A stretch of DNA of 64,000 nt, from positions 124,001 through 188,000 of the forward strand of contig CAJUMY010000001.1 of the NCBI GenBank assembly GCA_910587685.1. Direction: 5' to 3'. Source of the DNA: an uncultured Christensenellaceae bacterium (GTDB taxonomy: Bacteria > Bacillota > Clostridia > Christensenellales > UBA3700). A model generated the notes under the pieces. That model made no database searches. It saw nothing but the letters and a program-made list of their open reading frames with translations, and was not told the DNA's origin. Shown here piece after piece: positions 58,474 to 64,000 of the stretch. The translations under genes were made by a program, and so were the position numbers. Position 1 is the first letter of the stretch. The number at the start of each line of letters is the position of its first letter.

Positions 58474-58929
58474 TCAACCGGCTAAATACGCTATAGCGCC
58501 TGCAAGCATTAAATTAAACACAAAATTCATTGCCGAAGTCGCGGCGCCGACTGTAATTATCAAGTTGAGTCCGACAGCCTTTCTTTGCGTTTTCCCTTCC
58601 TTGCGTGATACGTGATCCGGAAAATGCTTTTTTCGATAAACAAACCAAAAATAGCCCGTCAGCGCAAAACCTATTATTTGCAATACCATTGACAAAACAG
58701 CCGCAATATCGGGAACGTCTATATCTATACAGTTCAACTTGATAGCGTAATAGGCAATAATACAGACAAGCGCTATTATCTGTCCGAACGGAATAGCCGT
58801 TAAAGTGTTATATGTCAATTTCAGCTTCGCATCCGTGTCTTTCAGTCTATTCATCTTAGTAAGATAAAACATAATGACGGTCAAGAGAAACGCATATAGC
58901 GCGATCGCTGTACAAATCAATAATAACAT
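58474..58929 (-). CDS. Four-helix membrane protein, unknown
   Basis: A 151-residue protein with hydrophobic segments at about residues 2-24, 47-66, 80-101 and 124-148. A loop of basic residues (KKHFPDHVSRKEGKTQRK) sits between the third and fourth helix. There is no family I recognise. Its ATG overlaps the stop of the 531-residue gene by one base, so translation is coupled and a joint role is likely. Confidence 0.65.
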   Translation of the reverse strand: MLLLICTAIALYAFLLTVIMFYLTKMNRLKDTDAKLKLTYNTLTAIPFGQIIALVCIIAYYAIKLNCIDIDVPDIAAVLSMVLQIIGFALTGYFWFVYRKKHFPDHVSRKEGKTQRKAVGLNLIITVGAATSAMNFVFNLMLAGAIAYLAG

Positions 58930-60524
58930 TATGTTTCTATCTTATAAGCGGTATATTTATTATATTCCCGCATATATTCCAAAAATTCGTCGTAAGAAAC
59001 GTTAATAATGTCTTTTATTTCGGAATAATCGAATAACGCGCCTAGCACGGTAACTACCGTCTTCCATACAGTATGCTCCCCGTCTATTTCCGAAACGGTT
59101 TTAACAATGCCGTCCACACTGTCTATAAATCTAATGTCTTTTAACGCGACGTAAGCCGTCGCGATATATCTCGCCGTATCGAATTCTTCGCTCAGTCCTA
59201 CGTTATGATCGACCCTATACGCAACGTAAAGCCTATGATACGTATATCTGATCTCATCAACGTACGGAGCTATTGACGACTGTATTGCCAACTTCGCTAC
59301 ACCGTTATCATACGCCGACATGATGAGCATCTCCATAAGAAATCTTCTCGTTTCATCGTCTGCGGCAAGTATCGCCGTAACTTCGGCTATCCTTTTATAT
59401 CCGTAAATGTATCCAAAGCGCACGGCGTTGCGAAACCCTTTGCTCTCTTTGAATCTCTCGATAAACTCTCCGGAACGGCTAAGACCTTCGTCGAGCAGTT
59501 TTCCGTAGCCGTCGGTCAGTTCTTTCGGCAATATCGAACCCCAGAAAAGATATTTCCCTTCGATCGTTTTTTTGATAGCCGCATAGTCTGCGTAAACGGT
59601 AAAGAGCGGCATAAACTCTCCGTACATTCTCTCCATAGCTATAAGTATCTCGCTCGCCTCTTCGTTCTTGCCCAGTCTGAAGTACGCCATAGCTTTGATA
59701 TAGTTGATCCTCGATTCGTATCTGCGGCTGTCTTTGATACTGTCTATAAGGCGTATAGCGCCCTCGTACTCCTCGTTGATAACGAGTATCTCGGCAAGCG
59801 CGTTGACGACTCCGAGCATGATGTTGTCGATATCGTAGACTTCCTTGAACTCGCTTATGTCGCGTCCGTTCTCTTCCGTTACCTCCAGCGCTACGTTCCT
59901 GATGAGTTCCACTGTCTCGAAAAGCGGCGTGTTATCATATCCCTTCATCTCTATAGCGTCGTTGAAATTGCCTTTTATCATACTCCATAACGCTTTTATG
60001 AATCCGCTTTCCTGTCTGTCCGTGTTCTCGCACAATACTACGAATTCATTACTGCCGATAAGTCCTATATTGTTGACGGCGTTGACGAATTCGTCATTGA
60101 AAGAGCAATATCCCTTGAAATTCAAATAATCGGCGTTGCCGTTAAAGACATCGCCGAACCTCTTTGAAAGTTCCGTATACATATCAAAATAATTCTTGGA
60201 ATAGCTGTTGGTATATTTAGATATAACGCTAAGCGCGTTAAGTATCTCGAGAGCGTACGCCTTTTCGCGCTCGTCAATGCTTTCGCCTGAATCTATCCTT
60301 ATCCGTATGATATCGTACGCGCGTATAAAGACGTCGAAAGCAACGTTAAGCTCCTCCATCTCAGCAAGAGTTCTTCCCATCTCTACAAGGAGAGCTATCT
60401 TATCTTTGTAAGCATCGGCGTCTTTTAACTGATTTTGCAGATAAGTAACCGCCTTATCATGCTCCTTTCGATCTCGCATTCTCACCGCGTTATCAATAGT
60501 GATCCCAATGTTTTCGCTGTACAT
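58929..60524 (-). CDS. Helical-repeat (TPR-like) cytoplasmic protein, unknown
   Basis: A 531-residue protein without signal or membrane segments. The N-terminal part has TPR-like helical pairs (KAVTYLQNQLKDADAYKDKI, LVEMGRTLAEMEELNVAFDVF); a second group is near 250-300 (ILVINEEYEGAIRLIDSI, AMAYFRLGKNEEASEIL). The C-terminal half is helical without motifs. I do not recognise an orthologue group. It follows hslO by 40 bp and is coupled to the 151-residue membrane protein. Confidence 0.7.
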   Translation of the reverse strand: MYSENIGITIDNAVRMRDRKEHDKAVTYLQNQLKDADAYKDKIALLVEMGRTLAEMEELNVAFDVFIRAYDIIRIRIDSGESIDEREKAYALEILNALSVISKYTNSYSKNYFDMYTELSKRFGDVFNGNADYLNFKGYCSFNDEFVNAVNNIGLIGSNEFVVLCENTDRQESGFIKALWSMIKGNFNDAIEMKGYDNTPLFETVELIRNVALEVTEENGRDISEFKEVYDIDNIMLGVVNALAEILVINEEYEGAIRLIDSIKDSRRYESRINYIKAMAYFRLGKNEEASEILIAMERMYGEFMPLFTVYADYAAIKKTIEGKYLFWGSILPKELTDGYGKLLDEGLSRSGEFIERFKESKGFRNAVRFGYIYGYKRIAEVTAILAADDETRRFLMEMLIMSAYDNGVAKLAIQSSIAPYVDEIRYTYHRLYVAYRVDHNVGLSEEFDTARYIATAYVALKDIRFIDSVDGIVKTVSEIDGEHTVWKTVVTVLGALFDYSEIKDIINVSYDEFLEYMREYNKYTAYKIET

Positions 60525-60564
60525 AATCGACTCCTCATGCGTATTTCGACGTTACGATCAGATA

Positions 60565-61428
60565 TTATAAAAACAGTTTCTTAACGTCATTTTCGCCGAA
60601 CACGTAATCCGTATTGCAAAATTCGCAATGCGCCCTTATTTCTCCGTTGTCGCGAATCATATCCATAGCTTCGTCCTTTCCTAAGGATAATATGACGCTC
60701 TCCAGTTTCTCCCTTGAACAACGGCAACGGTACTCGGGATATTTTGTATCGAGATATTTTATTTCGAAATGTCCGAAATTGTCGTCGATCATCTCGCGCG
60801 GAGATTTTACTAAAAGCTGCTTTGAAATATCCTTAAAATTACGCGATATATCTTCAAGGACGACGAGTATATCTTCGCCGCATCCCGGAAGCGGCTGGAT
60901 AAATACGCCGCCTGCGGAAATACACTTACCGTTCTCTATAAGCGTTCCGAGCGCGACTACCGACGGAAGCTGTTCCGAAATTAAATAATAGTAAGCAAAA
61001 TCCTCGCCTATCTCGCCGCTCATAAGTTCGCATTTCCCGACGTAAGGCTCTCCGCCGCCGATCTTTTTAGTAACGGTAAGATATCCGTCTCTTCCCACCG
61101 CGCCGCCTACGTCGAGCTTTCCTTTTGCGTTTAGCGGCAGTTCAACAGAGCCGTTTCCGACGTATCCTCTGACGTATCCGCCGCCTGCGCCGCTGACGAT
61201 TATCTTTCCGAGAACTCCGCCGCCGTCTACTATTGCGCTGACGTCATCGTCCTCTTCCATATCCATAGACATAAAAGTAATCGCAGTAAGAGTACGCCCT
61301 AGCGCCGCAGTCGCGACTGCCGACGTACTATGCAGTTCTCTCGCTCTCTCAACTATATTCTTTGTTCTCATAACGGTAACGATCGCTTTACCGCCAAAGA
61401 GCATAGCTTTTTCTATAATATCTCTCAT
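60565..61428 (-). CDS. hslO: Redox-regulated chaperone Hsp33
   Basis: A 287-residue Hsp33. The N-terminal core has ARELHSTSAVATAALGRTLT, and the redox switch at the C-terminus has CxC (YRCRCSREKLESVILSLG) and CxxC (CEFC), the four zinc ligands. It prevents aggregation under oxidative and heat stress. An ATG is preceded by GGAG. It is in a unit with the TPR-like gene; no CIRCE is seen here. Confidence 0.96.
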   Translation of the reverse strand: MRDIIEKAMLFGGKAIVTVMRTKNIVERARELHSTSAVATAALGRTLTAITFMSMDMEEDDDVSAIVDGGGVLGKIIVSGAGGGYVRGYVGNGSVELPLNAKGKLDVGGAVGRDGYLTVTKKIGGGEPYVGKCELMSGEIGEDFAYYYLISEQLPSVVALGTLIENGKCISAGGVFIQPLPGCGEDILVVLEDISRNFKDISKQLLVKSPREMIDDNFGHFEIKYLDTKYPEYRCRCSREKLESVILSLGKDEAMDMIRDNGEIRAHCEFCNTDYVFGENDVKKLFL

Positions 61429-61581
61429 CTTTCAATCTCCGTATCCGCATGCAGCGATAGAAAATACGCTGCATAACACGAATTATGTGTAGTCAATCGA
61501 ATAATATTGCGATCGGTTTTCTCAAGATCCGCTTCTAAGAATAAGCTTATCTTTTCTGCCGACCGAACAAAATAGCGAAAT

Positions 61582-62298
61582 CTATTTCTTAAACGCTATA
61601 AAGAGCGCCCTTTTAGAATCATGTTCGACTCCTTTGAAACTTTCGCCGTCGAAAGTGAGAACGCCGCTAAAACCCGCCTCGTTCAGGCTGCCGATAACGT
61701 CGTCAGTCGAGCGGACGTATTGTCTGTGACTCTCCTCTCTCCGCGAATACAGCTCCCCTTCTCGCGTGAAAAATACGATATTCATATCGACTTTGTTATC
61801 GCTCAGCCTGTTCGTCCAAAGATACGTAAAATCGGGAGCGTCTTCGTAAAATACGTTATTGGCGATGACCTCGGTCAATTTGTACTCTGTGGATATATCG
61901 AAAATAAACACGCCGCCGTCCTTAAGAGCCCCGTGAACTCTCTTAAAGAACGAACCTATATCTTTGACGTAATTCACGCCGTCGCAACAGACCGTAACGA
62001 AATCGACCTTTCCCGTGAGCTCGAACGCCGCGATATCTTGCTTTAAGAATACCGTATTAAGCGCGTTGTCTCTCGCCTTCTTCATAGCAGCCGCGAGCAT
62101 CTCTTCGCTGATATCTATACCTACGACCTTCTTGCCTGCTTTTGCAAGCCGCATTGTCAGCTCGCCGCTTCCCGACGCCATATCCGCGCCCTTGACCTTA
62201 CCGACCAAATATTTCTTTATAAATTCAAAATATCCGTCGTAATCGAAATCGGTCATGAGTGTATCGTATTTTGATGCAAGTACCGAATACGCGTTCAT
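61582..62298 (-). CDS. Class I SAM-dependent methyltransferase
   Basis: A 238-residue methyltransferase. Motif I is GADMASGSGELTMRLAKAG, followed by VVGIDISEEMLAAA. FVTVCCDGVNYV and GGVFIFDIST are motifs of the family. The substrate is unknown. Its ATG overlaps the stop of the DUF624-like gene (TAATG), so the two are coupled. It is followed after 153 bp by hslO. Confidence 0.9.
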   Translation of the reverse strand: MNAYSVLASKYDTLMTDFDYDGYFEFIKKYLVGKVKGADMASGSGELTMRLAKAGKKVVGIDISEEMLAAAMKKARDNALNTVFLKQDIAAFELTGKVDFVTVCCDGVNYVKDIGSFFKRVHGALKDGGVFIFDISTEYKLTEVIANNVFYEDAPDFTYLWTNRLSDNKVDMNIVFFTREGELYSRREESHRQYVRSTDDVIGSLNEAGFSGVLTFDGESFKGVEHDSKRALFIAFKK

Positions 62299-63326
62299 TA
62301 TCTCTTATTCTTCTTTTTAGAGTTCTTGCGGTTGGCGTTAGCGATACGCATTTCTCTCTCTCTTTCTTTTCTTTCCTCTTTTTCCTTATTCTTGAGCTCG
62401 TATTCGTAGAGAGGAATGATAGTCGAATCAAAGAAATTATGCGCAAGAGCCGTTATCGCCATCGCGTAAAATCCGAACCCGATCATCGCGAAAGCGACGT
62501 AGAATATCATCTTCGTAAAACTCGAGAGAAGAAGTAAGAACGGAAGCGCGAGAAGGACTATCAATATCATCTCTATCAATAACATCGTTATCGAAAATAT
62601 GACGGAGTTCTTGACGACGCTTTTGAACTTGTACTTAAAGCTCACGAACATCGGCAACGCGTTCATAAGGAACAACAAAGAAAGTAGCGCTATGAAACAC
62701 GATGCGATCATGAACACCCAGTGTCCCGCGTTAGCCGCGCCCTGAAGACTGTTTTTAAGATATTCCAAGATGCTGAAACCTACAGCCCATACTACGAAAC
62801 CGACGTACGTAAACGAGAGGAGAAATTCCGCCCATCTCTTCTTGATACCTCTGAAAAAGTGTACCCTTATCTTTACGGGAGCTCCCCAAAGATAGTTACG
62901 CATACAATAAAACAGTCCCGCAAAGCCTATGCCCATGAGCGCGATGCAAGGCACGAGCATCAAAAATCCCCATTGCCAAGTATTATAAATATTGAGCATA
63001 CCTTGAAGTATCTCGTTCTTGCCGCCGAGACCTATTCCCATATCGCCGTTAAAATCAAGTCCCGCGTTGAGCGTCTTTATCATATTCGGTACGACAAAGA
63101 AAATCACTGCTATCGCAGGAAGAGCGAACACCATAAACAACAGGTTCGAAAGCATTATCTCTGCGTAATTCGTCTTGAACGTCCTGAAAAAGTGCGATAT
63201 TCTGCCCGTCTCTATCGGTATCCTCGTCAATCGCTCGTCCTTTTGCAAGTCGAGTTTCGAAAGAAGGGTCGCTTGCCTTATATCCTTTACACTGCTTTTT
63301 GCGTTCTTATTATTCCTATCTGCCAT
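62298..63326 (-). CDS. DUF624 (YesL)-like membrane protein
   Basis: A 342-residue protein with about six hydrophobic segments between residues 57 and 305 and a basic, Lys/Arg/Glu-rich C-terminal tail (about 310-342). LSNLLFMVFALPAIAVIFFV near 59 and YCMRNYLWGAP near 141 resemble the DUF624/YesL family, often linked to carbohydrate-use operons. AAGGAGA precedes the ATG. The downstream methyltransferase is coupled. Confidence 0.75.
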   Translation of the reverse strand: MADRNNKNAKSSVKDIRQATLLSKLDLQKDERLTRIPIETGRISHFFRTFKTNYAEIMLSNLLFMVFALPAIAVIFFVVPNMIKTLNAGLDFNGDMGIGLGGKNEILQGMLNIYNTWQWGFLMLVPCIALMGIGFAGLFYCMRNYLWGAPVKIRVHFFRGIKKRWAEFLLSFTYVGFVVWAVGFSILEYLKNSLQGAANAGHWVFMIASCFIALLSLLFLMNALPMFVSFKYKFKSVVKNSVIFSITMLLIEMILIVLLALPFLLLLSSFTKMIFYVAFAMIGFGFYAMAITALAHNFFDSTIIPLYEYELKNKEKEERKEREREMRIANANRKNSKKKNKR

Positions 63327-63708
63327 GCCGTCTCCTTTTCTCCTATTTCACCTAAAGTCGATCTAATTATTTCGTCTCATTTCTCCGCCTATCGACCTGC
63401 GTATCGCAAAACTGCCGTTATGCGGTGACATATACCCTTTAACGTCGAACGCTAATAGATCTAATATAAACCGATAAAAATCGGCGTACGTTATTAACTT
63501 TTTGACATCGTCTTTATATTCTAATAAATAATATTAATGGCCGTATCCTGTTAATCTTACACCATATGAATCAAAATATCAAACATTTTAACGGTCAAAT
63601 TAAATATTTAAGACACTTTACGACATTATTAAACAAAATCATCGAATCGGCAAATTTTTAGACGATCTTACGCCGCGAGCTTCAACGTATGATTTGCGAA
63701 ATAATAGT
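63327..63708. other. Intergenic stretch, no gene seen
   Basis: About 380 AT-rich bases between two minus-strand genes, presumably with the promoter of the DUF624-like gene. No convincing promoter pair, terminator or small gene was found. Confidence 0.35.
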
Positions 63709-64000
63709 TCATTTCACGCTTTTCAGCACGATCTTCTGTCCTTTGACGGTATCTGCGATGATCGCGCCGTCTTCCGCCACTGTATGCGGAACGTTACACT
63801 CGAGCTTTTTGCCCTCGAGTATTACCGTAAGTTTTCCGCCGACTCTGCTTTCGATGACAGCCGTAACTTGTTCGCGTCCGTCATTCCACTCCATATCGAG
63901 CGCGAAATTTCCCCTTACGACCATACCTTTTACGCTTCCTTTCTTCCAGTCTGAAGGAAGCGCGGGAAGAAGCTCTATGACGCCGAGATGACTTTGCGCC
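63709..64000 (-). CDS. GH95-type alpha-L-fucosidase, C-terminal part (5' end beyond window)
   Basis: The frame stays open to the right edge and reads AQSHLGVIELLPALPSDWKK upstream of the first visible ATG, so only the last 96 residues are present. This segment and GSVKGMVVRGNFALDMEW are the usual C-terminal domain of GH95 fucosidases (1,2-alpha-L-fucosidase type), which release fucose from mucin or milk-type glycans. Catalytic residues lie outside the window. A related GH65-like or other C-terminal domain is the main alternative. Confidence 0.75.
   Translation of the reverse strand, partial: AQSHLGVIELLPALPSDWKKGSVKGMVVRGNFALDMEWNDGREQVTAVIESRVGGKLTVILEGKKLECNVPHTVAEDGAIIADTVKGQKIVLKSVK

Overview
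The window reads as a chromosome segment of a spore-forming, low-to-mid GC Bacillota, most probably an uncultured gut-type member of Clostridia. The support is a complete spoIIGA-sigE-sigG locus (7433-9144), HrcA/CIRCE control of both chaperone operons, a GGGtGRT protein with an Fe-S scaffold partner, LexA-type GAAC-N4-GTTY boxes, BspA-like surface lipoproteins, and many glycan enzymes. Placement below class level is inference. No phage, insertion sequence or CRISPR array was seen.

Layout. 1-6466: end of an HD hydrolase, two small unknown genes, then leftward genes for an S41 protease, malic enzyme and a catalytically eroded ABC ATPase, and a rightward YfbR-like nucleotidase. 6595-10513: sporulation sigma factors with the pro-sigma-E protease, then a geranylgeranyl-reductase-like flavoprotein. 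10843-13610: a small zinc-ribbon protein, then groES-groEL under a CIRCE operator. 13719-17397: an operon of a degenerate GH2-like protein, DUF1653 and a HAD phosphatase; a flavin reductase; an unknown charged protein. 17655-28171: the surface-protein island, with three tandem BspA-like leucine-rich lipoproteins and a 1229-residue secreted protein. 28183-32491: operon of aminotransferase, tyrS, yigZ and ilvE. 32740-38807: Fe-S scaffold/GGGtGRT operon, a small HTH protein, nagB, and an SOS-type radical-SAM DNA-repair pair. 38845-42948: pgi, a sugar isomerase-like protein, and a lipoprotein lipase with DUF896. 43337-43764: tRNA-Thr followed by a duplicated copy of its 3' end. 43837-49739: acetyltransferase, FAD/Rieske oxidoreductase, small XRE regulator, and a cell-surface polysaccharide operon (TagD-like, LicD, GT4, GIPC-transferase-like) with a long leader. 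50204-55005: hrcA-grpE-dnaK-dnaJ with its own CIRCE. 55215-58240: XRE-SdpI fusion, an anchored unknown protein, a YdeI/OmpD-like protein and tRNA-Ser. 58474-64000: unknown membrane and repeat-type proteins, hslO, a methyltransferase, a DUF624-like protein and the C-terminus of a GH95 fucosidase.

How the parts work together. HrcA is encoded beside one of its two predicted targets, and groESL is the other. SpoIIGA would process pro-sigma-E in the mother cell, and sigma-G would act in the forespore. The surface island, polysaccharide operon, LCAT-like lipase and GH95/GH2 genes suggest a host- or mucus-associated lifestyle with an elaborate envelope. The points most worth a second look are the mosaic lipoprotein triplet, the mirrored SOS boxes on the radical-SAM pair, the ABC ATPase that keeps only Walker A, the GH2 protein without its acid/base residue, the tRNA-Thr 3' duplication, and the palindrome upstream of the Fe-S/GGGtGRT operon. 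Everything is read by eye from sequence; no database search was run.
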